Shown: piece after piece, positions 19,317 through 30,750 of the stretch
Layout of the letters: every line of letters begins with the position of its first letter
Position numbering within the stretch: the stretch's first letter is position 1
DNA from: Nematopogon swammerdamellus
Lineage: Eukaryota; Arthropoda; Insecta; Lepidoptera; Adelidae
Length of the DNA stretch: 64,000 nucleotides
Direction: 5' to 3'
Assembly (NCBI GenBank): GCA_946902875.1
Contig: OX336345.1
Coordinates: forward strand, 18,817,395 to 18,881,394
The notes under the pieces: model-generated
Seen by the model: only the letters and a program-made list of their open reading frames with translations
The model's database searches: none
What the model was told of the DNA's origin: nothing
Position numbers and translations under genes: made by a program

Positions 19317-19950
19317 TCATGATATGAATGATCATTAAACAATACAATGTAATATAGATACGGAACCTTAAAACCTCTGCCGCTATGAGTCAGCCACCTA
19401 ATCTAATACCGAATTACAAATAAAAAGACAGTCGGTTGGCTGACAAACAGTGTGACGGGCGCCGGACAAGCTGTGATGGCTCGGCCTCCCCTCGGAATGA
19501 AGAGTTTTAACATCTAAGCGTGAATGTGATATAGAACTGCTCTGCGTAATGAATGATCTTCAAAGAACAACAAAAATATGAACATGATAAATAATTTTCA
19601 TTCAACGAACACATTTAATACCCGTAATAATACACAGTAAATACCCAAGTATCTGAATAAGTAGATATTGTCTTAAAGAAATGTGATAAAACTAGATCTA
19701 AAAAAATAATAATTAGAAAATAAACGCATATTGATCTTTGGCCTTATTGGTGTACAGCACTAGAAGACTGAAGTATTTTCATGAACAATTGAACTATTTT
19801 AGTCGCAAAATTCAAATTTTCTTCGGAATGTGTACGGTACCTACAAGAAAAGTAATATCATAAAAGTCTATTAAGTCCTTGCGCTCGTGTTGCGAGAACT
19901 TCCTGCCAAAATTAGCTCAGTAAATTTAGGTAAATTTGGTCTTTGTTTAG
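19317..19950. other. Non-coding stretch, nothing recognised
   Basis: AT-rich; no frame or repeat structure seen. Confidence 0.3.
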
Positions 19951-20103
19951 TCCCCGTCGCTCCCGCCCCACGCACAGCCCCGCCCGCCCTCGTTCCGCCT
20001 CAAGGATCCGCCCAAGGACGCCGCCCGGAGCCGCAAGGGCGCCACAGCCTTCGCGTTTCGTCCTTCGTCCTCTCTGCGAGATAGACTAGACGCGATAGAC
20101 TGA
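19951..20103 (+). CDS. Candidate alternative terminal exon (uncertain)
   Basis: A GC-rich island in AT-rich DNA directly follows a good acceptor (GGTCTTTGTTTAG). In phase 0, the phase in which the exon at 10271 ends, it stays open for 50 codons (SPSLPPHAQPRPPSFRLKDP, then RSRKGATAF...SSSLRDRLDAID) and stops at TGA 20101. Pro/Arg-rich at first, charged later. No usable donor was seen, so it would be a last exon for a short isoform. A second frame is also open, as often happens in GC-rich sequence, and a LINE fragment starts about 85 bases downstream, so an element origin is possible. Confidence 0.25.
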   Translation, partial: SPSLPPHAQPRPPSFRLKDPPKDAARSRKGATAFAFRPSSSLRDRLDAID

Positions 20104-20186
20104 GTGACGTGGTGCGGGGCTAATATCTGCCGAAGGTCTTCAGCTAGTCTATCGCGTAAAATATTATTTTGGCCTTGAATCAGTCA

Positions 20187-20625
20187 ATCCGCTCAAGTCT
20201 CAGGTCATCATCATTGGCAGCTCGCGACAGCTTGCGAAGATCGACGCCGATAACATTTTGAATTTGGGGAGTGCTCGGAGGAGCTGTTTAACGCAATCCC
20301 GCCGTCCCCTTTCCACCTCCGCACCACACGCACTGGGCAGGGATTGCATCCCTATACGCTGGACTTACCGCGGATGCGTAATAATCGATTCTGCAGATCT
20401 TTCCTCTACAGAACCGGTAAACTCTGGAACGCTCTCCCTGCTCATATATTTCCCCCCAAGTACAGTCTCGGGTCCTTCAAGAGGGGCGTGAATGGGCACC
20501 TGTCAGGCCGGCATGGCATTCGCAACCCCCGCATACGGCCGAATGTCCATGGGCGTCGTTAGACACCTTATGAGTAGCTCGGCGCCATATTATGTCGCGC
20601 TTTCAATAAAAAAATAAAATTAAAA
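20187..20625 (+). mobile_element. LINE 3' fragment (Jockey/CR1-like RT tail)
   Basis: In the frame from 20272 it reads CSEELFNAIPPSPFHLRTTR, later SFLYRTGKLWNALPAHIFPP and YSLGSFKRGVNGHLSGRHG, to a stop at 20562. The RTxxLWNxLPxxxFP...FKxxVxxHL pattern is the usual C-terminal end of RT proteins of arthropod non-LTR elements. All catalytic RT motifs lie upstream and are missing. Ends AATAAAAAAATAAAATTAAA. Confidence 0.75.
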
Positions 20626-20654
20626 AAATCCAGGCTAATGCGGCGGCGTTATGT

Positions 20655-20960
20655 TACACATACCACACGCTGTATCCCGACAATCGGGGTGAGCAGAGTA
20701 ATCGGTGTTATGCTGCTAGTACTCTTGTAAATTACAGCACCACACCGATCACCACCGCACGTTCAGCAATCAATTAGGACATCAAGCAGCAAGTAAGGCA
20801 CGATGACCCACACCAGCTGCATGACTCGGTGGAAGTACCGCGCCAAGGTGAGCACGGCACCTGGTCCCTTATCCCTTAGTCGCCTTTTACGAGATGCACG
20901 GGGAGAGATGCAATGTGGCTATTCTTTTTAAGTGCCTGCACCACTCGGTACCTCGCGCGG
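20655..20960 (-). repeat. Rep-B copy, inverted
   Basis: Complement of the whole family order, from CACACGCTGTATCCCGACAA to GGCTATTCTTTTTAAGTGCC. Confidence 0.75.
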
Positions 20961-20985
20961 TACAGTTTAATTACACCACAATATG

Positions 20986-21307
20986 TACCGTGTGGGGACG
21001 GTACTTTAAAAGAATAGCCCCACTGCATCTCTCCCCGTGTATGTCGTAAAAGGCGACTAAGGGATATGACTCCCTTCTTATATCACTAGGTGGTAGGGTT
21101 TAACCCGCCCGGGTAGGTACCACCGCACTGAATGAGAGGTCGGTCGAAACGGCTATGTAAATAGTTTGTGTTTTCCGTCCAGTTCAGTGTAGCCGGCACG
21201 ACTGAAGGGAAGCACTGACGTGGCACCAAGTTCACCCGGTGTTATGGGCTGACATCACGGATGTTATAGGTGATGTAGCCAACCGTGTCAGTTTCCATAA
21301 AAAAAAA
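20986..21307 (+). mobile_element. Chimeric SINE: Rep-B head on SINE-A tail
   Basis: Begins TACCGTGTGGGGACGGTACT and GCGACTAAGGGATATGACTC (Rep-B 5' part), then passes within CTCCCTTCTTATATCACTAG into the SINE-A tail (GGTGGTAGGGTTTAACCCGC) through to poly-A. The same junction occurs at 51841 and 61060, so the fusion itself has been copied. Confidence 0.85.
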
Positions 21308-21639
21308 TATAGATGATTGATATAATAGAGGGCAAGGTGAGAGAACAAAAGTTTTACGGAATGGGTCCTTTTCCCGCGGCCGTCTCGACCCCGCCGACTG
21401 ACTCCCGCCGAGCCGCCATGCGGTCCATTGAAATTTGGCCCAATTTACTTTGGGGACTCACCGCGAAGTACAGCTCGACGCGAGGACATCTTAAAGCAAG
21501 TCATCTGGACCCCGGTACTTACTGATCGCGACACACCCCCTGGGGTGCGAGCTGTATGCAGCCAGTCGCACGCATAGCAGGGGCTTTATTTTTTGTCTGG
21601 GCCCAAGTTAAATTTATGAGGTTCGGCTTACAATCTTAT

Positions 21640-21897
21640 TATGAGTAGCTCGTGGATAAGTGGTAACGGCCTTACTTATTAAGCGGAAGGTCGCGCGTTC
21701 AGTGCCCATTTTGTGCGTGCACCACTTTAGTTTTCTTTCCGAGTTTGATAAGTGCATTTCTTGAACACGAGTTTGCTCCATGGTTCGCATTCCATGTAAA
21801 ATTATAGTATCTTAATATTTTATATCAATTTATATTTTTTGACAATTTTGTAGTGACCAAAGTGTAGGTGCCGAGCGAAGTTCGTTCGCCCAGGTAT
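21640..21897 (+). repeat. SINE-K copy (tRNA-like head)
   Basis: Head GTAGCTCGTGGATAAGTGGT, GCGGAAGGTCGCGCGTTCAG; tail ends GTGCCGAGCGAAGTTCGTTC and GCCCAGGTA, shared with 2850-2990 and 60640-60770. Confidence 0.55.
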
Positions 21898-22795
21898 TTA
21901 TTTTAATCTGTGGTAAAATGAACAGTGAAGACTATTAAAAGATTCTGTGCTGTCTGAGTGTGAACAACGATAGTACTTTACGCGCTTTTTAGTTGGATTT
22001 TTACATTATTTTACTTAGTTATTTTCACGAGTAAGAACAATGCAACGCAAACAATGCCTGCTAAATATTGATTGTGACAGATTGCAGTACTCGTAGGACC
22101 GCAGTCATTATTCGTATTCTTTACAAACTCACAAAATTTAAAAAATTATCTATATTTGTTAGGGTTCCGCAACTTCCGCAAGTAAACCAGAAACTCTATA
22201 TATGCATATTTCTTAGTACAATATTATTCAGTGTAGAAAATTTTACCAAAATCTACTTAGTATGTTGGGAAACTGACGGTTTGTTAATACACGTTGAGCT
22301 AGAAAATGTAAGCATTTCCTCCAGGAGTACGGGGGTTAATTTTCTGAGAGTAGAGTAATTTTTTTTTAGGTTTTCTAACGTAAGTGATATTTTAGATCGC
22401 TTTTGCAATAAGGCAAATTTTAAAAGCCAAACCTACAATTTAAGAAATGGTCTCAGAATTCGAGTAACATTGCATTAATTCTTTTCTTCAAGGTCTCGAA
22501 CGATAAACTCTGGCTATCTGATATGAATAGTTTGCGGAACCCGTAAATTCACACTAAACGTTGGTTGTTTTGCTTGGCAAGAAATCCTAAATAAAAACGC
22601 ATTCTTTAAAATGTACACTATTATTAGCATTGTTAGAATTTTTTTAAACGTACATTGAAACCAGCTTCATTCAAACTAAACACATGTGCCATGAAAGGGT
22701 GGATGTCGCGTTGAATGCACTCGCTAGGCGAGTTAGTTACGCTTTTGTCTTTGTGTCCGATATTACTCCGAAGTGCGCTCTTAGTTTTTGGCAAA
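21898..22795. other. Non-coding stretch, nothing firm
   Basis: AT-rich. GGTTCCGCAACTTCC at 22162 and TTTGCGGAACCCG at about 22532 are partly complementary and may mark the ends of a decayed element. Confidence 0.3.
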
Positions 22796-22879
22796 ATGCT
22801 TCAATGCTGTGTCGTGTTTTGTAAAAATGAAAGCAGAAATAAAAACTACAAGGACCATGGGATCACGTACCACCTGTAA
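22796..22879 (+). pseudogene. THAP-domain N-terminal fragment
   Basis: ATG opens 27 codons: MLQCCVVFCKNESRNKNYKD then HGITYHL and a stop. The Met-x-x-Cys...Cys spacing and the HGITYH ending match the start of THAP zinc-binding DNA-binding domains, found in P-element-type transposases and in host proteins derived from them. The rest of the domain (second Cys-His pair, AVPTIF-type motif) is missing; no clear donor is present at the end. Likely the first exon remnant of a THAP transposon. Confidence 0.55.
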
Positions 22880-23851
22880 CTGAATTATATGATTATTTAT
22901 TACATATTTTAAACATTTTCTGAAATCTCACTTTCTTCAACCGGGGAGATGTGTTTGAAATGGTGTCGCTAGGGTTGTACGCAATAACACATTTATCGAT
23001 AAAAATATTATTAAAATATTTTGTTGACATATGGGTGGACATATATACATTTATTAACTATACATTGTAGTAGCTGGATATATTAACTATAATTGCGCAG
23101 ATCTGATCGATGATTGATTTGATTATGCATTCTTTATCTTTAAATCAATTTTATTTGAGTATATTAAAAAATTTATGCTATTAAATAAAAATTGCTGTTA
23201 ACAATAAATAGGAATGACATCTTCTATTAACTCATAAAAGCTTTCCATCAAACTTTACATCCTCTTCATATTTATATTACCTAAATTTATGTCGATTTAT
23301 ATAATAAACAATTACTTATGTTATTTTTTGTTTCATTAACATAATGAAAATTAGATTTTTGTATGAATACGAGGTAGAAAACTTAAATGTTCGTAATTAA
23401 AAAAAAATCCATACTTTATCGATCTCATTTTGTCAATCACTGGCGGCGTAGGGATGCTTTTGCGCTAGTATTATGGGGTCCCGGGTCAGTCAGTCGACCG
23501 TTAGCGCCCGCGCGTATTGGCTGTAAGACAGTGTGCGTGCACTTGTACGTACAAGAGGGCATTAATGTTAAATGACTGTAATTGGCTATATAACAGTGTG
23601 TGTCGACTCGTACGTATTAGACTGTATTAGTGATTGTCTTGGAGACATGTGTTTCGTACTGGAAATCATTCTTCATTATCTCCTTCCTTTACTGATCTGA
23701 GGGTTGTACCAAGGTTCGACAATGTGCAATATCAGTACATACTCCTCAATACTCAACAGTTTTGAGATGAAGAGATAGCTTTATCCAGAATCATTTGTTT
23801 GGTGACGTTGGTTGAACTGAGACCTCTGCGCGTACACGCAATAATAAAAGG
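22880..23851. other. Non-coding stretch with a 65-base tandem pair
   Basis: Mostly AT-rich. GTATTGGCTGTAAGACAGTG at about 23513 and GTAATTGGCTATATAACAGT at about 23578 begin two diverged tandem units of about 65 bases. No gene. Confidence 0.4.
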
Positions 23852-24298
23852 ATGGAGATCGTTAGCCAGAGAGGAGTAGAGAAACTTCAAGACGGTGGAT
23901 ACTTGTTTCATTTCGACAGAAAAAGCGCGTGCGGGATGAAAATGTTTTGGAAGTGTGACGGCACCACTATGCATGGCCTCCGATGCAAAGCCCGCGTGCA
24001 CACCGTGGACGGTGTAATTGTAAAAAGATTAAACGACCACTGCCACGGCAGTTCCGCTGCGAGAGTAGAGGCGGCGGCCGTGATGACCAAGGTCAAGAAG
24101 AGGGCAGTCGAATCGATGGAGCAGCCAGCGCAGTTAATTAATAATTGTGTGCAGAACTTAAGTGAAAGCGGACAAGTAGCGTTGCCATCATCGAACGCCT
24201 TGAAGAAAGCAGTACGTCGGGCCAGAAATTTAATTAATTTGGCCCCGCCAGCGCCAATATCAGGGAAGGATCTGGTCATTCCGCCGGCTAAACAGGTT
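23852..24298 (+). pseudogene. FLYWCH-type zinc finger fragment
   Basis: Reading from ATG 23852: SQRGVEKLQDGGYLFHFDRK, MFWKCDGTTMHGLRCKARVH and HCHGSSAARVE. The FWKC, CKAR and HxH residues are those that define the FLYWCH finger. A helical, basic linker follows (KKAVRRARNLINL) and then DLVIPPAKQ, after which the frame runs into T-rich junk and stops. In insects this layout (FLYWCH, linker, then a MULE-type transposase) is typical of transposon proteins; no transposase core follows here. A donor-like CAG|GTTTTT at 24294 leaves open an exon. Called a broken element gene, but a host FLYWCH gene cannot be excluded. Confidence 0.6.
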
Positions 24299-24739
24299 TT
24301 TTTTAATTTTTCGATATCACATTTCGTTTTTGAGATATAAGAGATTTAGTTCGAAAAAAAAAATAGAATTTTTAAAATTTTTGCATTAAACATTTTTTTT
24401 TACTTTTACGAAAAAAAAATCTTCCTCTCCTTCCATCTTGTAGCCATAGCCGATACGCATCTTTAGATCCCTCAACCACTCGCGTAGCCCCAAAACTCGC
24501 GACACCAGAACGATTTCACACTCTCAGCGAAAATAGGGGGCTGAATACACTCATGGTAAATAAAAAAAACACATCACTCAATTAAAAGGAGATAAATGCA
24601 TACATAGAGAAATAATATACGAGTTATTTTTAAAAGTATGAAAACATTTAAAATTTTAAATAAAAATTCCATACTATAATCAATCGTGTACATTTTTAGA
24701 TTTCTCTTCATACTAAATAAATTATTATAAATAGCGAAT
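24299..24739. other. Non-coding stretch, nothing recognised
   Basis: A/T-rich homopolymer-laden sequence. Confidence 0.35.
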
Positions 24740-24895
24740 ATTACCTCCGCGAAGGTAGGTGCCATTTTACATCCAGTACGGTGGTACTAAACCAGTCGGT
24801 TACAATTGGGGTCTACTATCTAATAAGGGGCAAGGGACCCCTCTCCGACCTCTCTCAAGAGAATCCGACGCCCAGACCACTCGGCCATTGTTTAA
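24740..24895 (-). repeat. SINE-C, inverted, internally shortened
   Basis: Complement contains a class II tRNA-like head (GGCCGAGTGGTCTGGGCGTC, CTCTTGAGAGAGGTCGGAG) joined to the tail (CCCCTTATTAGATAGTAGAC, GTACCACCGTACTGGATG). Confidence 0.65.
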
Positions 24896-25315
24896 ACTTT
24901 TATTGGTTACTTTCCACCTCGCTTTTCACCAAAAACAATATGCGAACCATCTGGTCCTGGCCATAATGTGTGGCTCTAAGAAATACCGTTCGCCTACACT
25001 AAATAAACTTATGCCTAGATACCCAAAGAGCTTTTTGTAGATACCATTATTAATTATGGGTATGTATAATGTTCTAACACAAAATTGCGGTAAACACCGA
25101 AACCTACAAAAAAGATCGACCTATACAAAATCATATCTACCCACATTTCATCCCACATTTTTTGTAAAACCATCACAAACCTACTTCGGCTTAATGACGT
25201 TTTCGCGTCGAGTTGGTTCGCTTCGGGTCGGCGCACTGTGGGCTGAGAATCGGACTCCATAGTATATCAACTTTTTTTTACAAACTTCAAGGTATCGAAA
25301 AACTTGTCCTTATAC

Positions 25316-25395
25316 ATTAGTAGCCTCTTACGACATGCACGAGGAGAGATGCAGTGGGGCTATTATTTTTAAGTACCGACCCCACACGGTACTTA
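25316..25395 (-). repeat. Rep-B 5' fragment, inverted
   Basis: Complement of GTGTGGGGTCGGTACTTAAA and of GCCCCACTGCATCTCTCC. Confidence 0.65.
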
Positions 25396-25728
25396 ATCAT
25401 GTTTTATTTGCGAAACCTTATTTAGATAAAATTGTTCCTACAGAAGTTGAGTGGAAAAGTAGATACATACAAAGTCAAATTGTTACCCTATCTATACCAA
25501 ATATGTTTGAAGTGACCGTTTGACTGGAGATTATATGTGTGCGAAGCATGCTCTGGCGTCTGACAGAAATCAGTCCCTATTGACAGTTTTTCCAGTCATT
25601 CGCTACAATTTTAGATAATAGCGCTACCGGTGAGTTAAACCCAGAACTTCGACTTCATTGTGAAGAGATCTGAAGTTTGCAGACAGCAACCTCCACGACC
25701 TGCCCACCTACCTACTAATCTGTTGGCC

Positions 25729-25782
25729 CCTCAGATTAGTAAAGGGAAGGCCTTCCCTTCCCTTCCCTTTACTTATCTGAGG
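25729..25782. repeat. 22-bp hairpin
   Basis: CCTCAGATTAGTAAAGGGAA GG, 10-base loop, complement with one mismatch. The arm resembles CTTTACTGATCTGAGGGTTG at 23688, so it is a head-to-head pair of a dispersed repeat end. Confidence 0.75.
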
Positions 25783-25899
25783 TTGGCCCAGTCTGGTCCA
25801 GTTTTGCGCTGATAGTATCGCCTGTAGGTAGCTACTGGCGTAAAAATTGAATGAGAACACAGTTTCATTAGCAGGTTTAGGGCCGGTATTTCAACTTCC

Positions 25900-26090
25900 A
25901 CTCAGTAAAAATAAGAGGGTCCCCATACAAGAAACGTGCTAAGTATCTATTAATACATATTCACGCTACTAAATAATAGATGGCGCTACAAGTAGTTTGC
26001 ATCCACAGTTTGCATCGCTGACAGACAAAAGACAGAACGATATGATTATTTGGCAGGACGGAACCCTCCGTCCGTGCGTGAGTAAAACAC
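25900..26090. repeat. Rep-G-related fragment
   Basis: GAGGGTCCCCATACAAGAAA and CGTGC at one end, GGACGGAACCCTCCGTCCGT at the other; the first part matches Rep-G. An AATAATAGATGGCGCTACAA block lies between. Confidence 0.5.
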
Positions 26091-27874
26091 ACAATTGAAC
26101 GATTTTTTCATTTAATTAAATTTTTCATCTTTCTAATGTGATGTCTGTCGTAGTGATGATGGTTCAAACTTCAGGATTCGTATTTTTATTTTATTGAATA
26201 GAACACCACGATAATATACATATAATTTTTTACAGATAAAGATACAAGACAATTATACACTCCATGAATTATTTATTACACTCCAAGCCAAACCTTTCAA
26301 AAACATGAAACGGGTTGTCATGCATATTTACATTTTAATACCAAAATCACACAAAGTACGTATAACTAAATACATGCATGCAAGGTTAATACTGTTTCAG
26401 TTTAATTTGTAATTTACTACACAGACATGACACGAATGCGAAACGAGTCCACAAAAGAAAATGAGAAAATTTGCCTGAGCCATTTGTTCGATAGATTATG
26501 TAGATCGTATAATAAAATTGGCTGTAAATTCTTCAGAATTTGGTCATTAATCTGAATGACTTTTTTTTCATGTAATGTCTTTGTTATTATTATTTAGATA
26601 ATACAATTTAAAACTCTTTACGAACTAAGAGTAAAGACAGAGTAGTTTAGTACTTTTCTGTTGGACTATAAAGTTTTGACCGACTTTTGACTAAAAACTT
26701 GCCAAGTTCTCCGCTCCCGGCAGCTGCAGGATGAGAGGCAGTGCGTTATCGATTAGCCTTCCCCTGCAACGCTCTACCTACCTACACCCCGTCCCCGTCA
26801 CCCAAGTGTAGCCACCCTCACCGATCGTTCCCTCTCGCTCGCACATCCACAAATATCCTCGCTTCTACTCGCTCCGCTCGAGGCTGGAATGCTAACCTGA
26901 AATCCTAACTTACTGTTATTTCCTTCATACATAACACCACAACTGCACCGAAGCTAACGAAACAAATTTCAACACTAAATGCTACGCGACAAAGGCGACT
27001 TTCCTCTGCACCAATTTCAAGGTTTCAGGACTCAGCAGGTGCGACGTCAGTCCCTGGAACTGTTATTACCGCGTGCGGTTCTTCCGCAATGGAGTTGTTC
27101 AAATAAGTTGAAGCCGTTTGCCGAGGGTCGTATCACCCCTTTAATAAATTGGAAGCTATTTCGGAAGACGTTACGTGTTACATACGACTCGACGAGGGCG
27201 AATTTTGATACCTACTTTATTGAGGTTTTAATGAAAGTTGAACATCCCACTCCTTTCACAAACGATTTGACGGCGGCTCCTGTCGTGTTTTCCCTCGTTT
27301 TTGTCACAATAATTATCCATGAGTATTTTATTAAATTTCTCCGACTGAAAGTTTACATTTTATCATTTCACGAATGAGTTCCTCGCGATATCTAATTGAA
27401 TAATGTAGAATTCATTCCAAACGTTTAATTTATTATTCCAGTAATTTTAAAATTATTCGACAACGTTTTATTCAAATCTTGCAAAAAGTCAACGAAAACG
27501 CGGCCAATGCCGTTTGGGGCCGTGGTCAAGTTTCCCTAACACTCGTACTCAGAGTACAAGTTAATTTGGGGCGGCCATCTTGGGTGTGCTCGTTGTGCGA
27601 ACTATTTACGGTGTGTTGGCAAAACCTGTGTATCATAGTGAGGACTGTAAACCTTGAATTTGAAGCTGTGTGAAAAATGTTTAGTTTAGACGCAAATGTC
27701 ACAGTGATAGATAAGTCATGTTTATTTTGCATGAATTTACATTGTTGAAAGTGATTGAAAGCAAGATGATGAACGAAAATTAAAACTAACGAAAGGAAAA
27801 TTCGAAAATGAAGGACATAAAGCTACAGTAGAAGGAAAGGAAATGTTTTCCTCGCTTGACTAAAGTCCGGCCGC
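26091..27874. other. Repeat-poor non-coding stretch
   Basis: No recognised repeat. A C-rich patch lies at 26760-26885. Open frames at 26979-27377 and 27479-27732 lack domains and codon bias and are not called. Confidence 0.35.
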
Positions 27875-28091
27875 TGAGAGAATGCGTTCCTGACGTCTGT
27901 CAGTTGGTCACAGTGATGCCAGTCTAAAAAGTACGATAAGCTTGTCAAAATAGTACGAAACCGTATAAACAATAGAAAATGTTCATAATTACCTTAGTTT
28001 GAATTGCAGTTGCAGGAGTGAATAATAAAAATTGTAAAATTAATGAGTGATGAAATGACCAACTGACAGACGTCAGGAACGCGTTCTCTCA
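27875..28091. mobile_element. Small TIR element (MITE)
   Basis: 36-base inverted ends, 35 matching: TGAGAGAATGCGTTCCTGAC...CAGTTGGTCA against TGACCAACTG...TTCTCTCA. 217 bases, non-coding. One of few insertions in the repeat-poor zone. Confidence 0.8.
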
Positions 28092-30415
28092 TCACCCTGA
28101 TTATAAGTTAGGAAATTGAAAGTGAACATGGCGACGATTCTAACGACGATTTAACATTTCAAGACTGAAACTTCAATACCTTTCATTCAAGATGACGTTT
28201 CTGCTGGTGCAACTCTTTTAAATAGATTTTTTTTCATAGGCACACTAGACTAAAGACACTGTAAACATAGTTTTGGACGTGCGTCACCGTACGTAAAGCG
28301 TTGCGCTGTGCCAAGCCGTCATCAATCTGCTGATGTTAATGTGAAGTCTGTTGTCAGCCAGTTCCGGCATCATTTATCGTTGCGTGTGTTGCTGCGTCTC
28401 CTCGTGTCTCGTGACGTGAGGCGACGTTCAGATAGAAATCTGGGGCGTTGTGCCAACATTTGTCTAGCGATTGTCGAATTGAGAGTTGCACTTGTTCAAA
28501 ATGGCTATACCTAATTACTTTCTCGCCCTTCGAGGAAAAATAGAGACGCGGTTCGCATATCAAATTCATACGAAAGTGTTGGTACCTACCGGTTGTCACA
28601 CTCCACACGTCACTTTTGTATGTGGCTGGCATCAATTCGCATTGTCAGAATGTGTAAATTATTCTGTATGAGACCGCTCCTCTTATTTTTTTCCTCTGAA
28701 GTTCAAAGGCCGCGAAGTCGCTCGAATCTCAAGACTAGAAAAGACTGCTTGAAAACCCCAGTAAACTTTTAAAGTTTGATTCACTAGGGGGCAAATGTCG
28801 CAGGACACATCCGTTGACTTCTATTTTATTTTTATTGTTTTTTCTTATGGAAACGCCCAGTTTCAAAAGATACATAATAAATAGGTACATACATTTATAG
28901 GCATTAACCAATAAATTTGGATGATTTCTGTTATGTATGAATGTTACGGGGAACATCTTGGAACATGCCGCGAGACATTTTATCTATACACACCAGTATA
29001 GAGATAACGCCCGCAACGTCCGCGCTATGTTGCATGCAACGTACGCGCAAAGTTACACGCGGGACATAGACCATGTTGCGAGGACATTAAAATTTTCCTA
29101 CTAGTGAATCCAAGGCTTTAAGCAAACCGTAAACTCTTCTACCAAAGAATTAATGATTATTATGAACAAAAAAGAAAATAATTTTAATATGAGTTTGAAT
29201 TGTTTAGTTTTGTCTCGAGTATGATGCAAACTTCCACCCAAAAGGTACAATGAACTCAAAAGTATCTGCGCACGTCCACCGTATCCACCCGAAACTTTTC
29301 TCGCTAGAGCAGATAACTTCGTCACACTTTGGCAAGTCACCAGAAACGGGAAACCTATCTGCACTACCGTCTGATCTCTCTGTCCGTGAAACTGATGCTT
29401 TATCAAAAATACAAGTTTTAGTGTGTTATCTTATCTATCTCCTTGAAATTGCTTCGGCAATGTTGATTTTACGCCGGAGATGAAACCAAAAGCAAATGAA
29501 TCGAATAGAATAGTGTCTTAGTTTGAAGTGATAGATTCATAAGAGATTAAATAAAAATTACTATAGATAGAAGATATTATTTACGACCACGACGATCTTG
29601 CTAAACCTCACAAAACAAAAACACTCGTAATCTATTTAGCTTATCCAATCGATTGTGAAAAACAAAACAAGCACCAACTGGCAACTCTAGATTGAAAAGT
29701 GATCTTCCATAATCCCGAAACTTATTGACTAAAATAAATAGTCATGATAAATGCTTTATCTTCTGTCCAAATGACGCTTTCCCTAAAAGTAAAAGCGTTT
29801 ATGGCCGAAGCTCCTATTCGTATATATGTAGTGGGTGATAAACACGAAACTTTCCTTGAACACGCGATGCAGATGCGCCGGCCGTTAGTAATTCAGCGAC
29901 TGCGCCCGCATCACTAAGTTTTACCGTCATTACTGATTATATCAGCAGCTAATTATCTTGATTGTCAAATGACGTCGACACTTACTCAGAAGGGCATGTC
30001 GACGAGTCTGCACTATTCGTCCAAGCTGGAGAAGACGAATGTCACTGTGTGTATTCTTTCATTATTTTCTCGCAATTAGATTCTGAGGAAGTACGCGTTT
30101 GTAGTTTATATATCCACGAATACGTTAGTTTTCAACTGATAAACTCCCTCAAACATCACCGGCAACAAGTCAGATCGGATCGGATCGGGGACGCTCGCGG
30201 CTGTGAACTAATTAAACTAGCCTGCCCCCCCGACACGCCAACTCGGCGCAATAACCGAAAATATTATGCGGCTTCGTTCGCGGAAAGATAGCTCGTAAAT
30301 ACTCGATAAAACTCAATTAGCGTGAATTATATTTGGCCCCCTGCGGAATGCTACAAATGAAACGTGGGGACCGCCTCCGCAGCGAATGTAAATGGGGTCG
30401 CAGGTTCGTGCCTCG
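28092..30415. other. Repeat-poor non-coding stretch
   Basis: No recognised repeat or gene. Direct copies AACATGCCGCGAGACATT (28963) and CCATGTTGCGAGGACATT (29071) bracket a CpG-containing segment. Confidence 0.35.
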
Positions 30416-30750
30416 CCTCGGTCGCCGGGGGGGGGGGGGGGGGGGGGGGGCGTGGGGCGGGTGTCGGCGGCTGCTGAGGCCGGGCCTCCCTCCGCCTCGC
30501 CCGTCTGCCGCCTCCGCCTCCCACGCCCGCCGCCGGTCGGCGGCGCAACGCTTCGCATAAATTATTATTTCTTTTGTTTCGGCAGACGCGAGCCTACAGT
30601 TAACGGTATGATTAAGTAGACAGACAGTCGGCTCTCCATTGTTCGGAGACGTTCGTCGTCAGGCAGACAGACGAGAGGTCATTGTCGGCGCGGATCCCGA
30701 GGCTCGAAAGTGCCTGATCCCCGGGAACGATGACTATTTAGGTCTTGAAG
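30416..30750 (+). promoter_or_regulatory. CpG-rich patch with possible non-coding first exon
   Basis: Opens with a run of about 23 G (30427-30450), then 100 bases of very high GC and CpG. A strong donor, CTTGAAG|GTGAGC, is at 30750/30751. The short open frames in the patch stop quickly, so any exon would be 5' UTR. Inferred alternative promoter of the split gene; no TATA box. Confidence 0.25.

Noticed and set aside
26979..27377. 132-codon plus-strand frame
   Set aside because: No domain and background composition; not supported.
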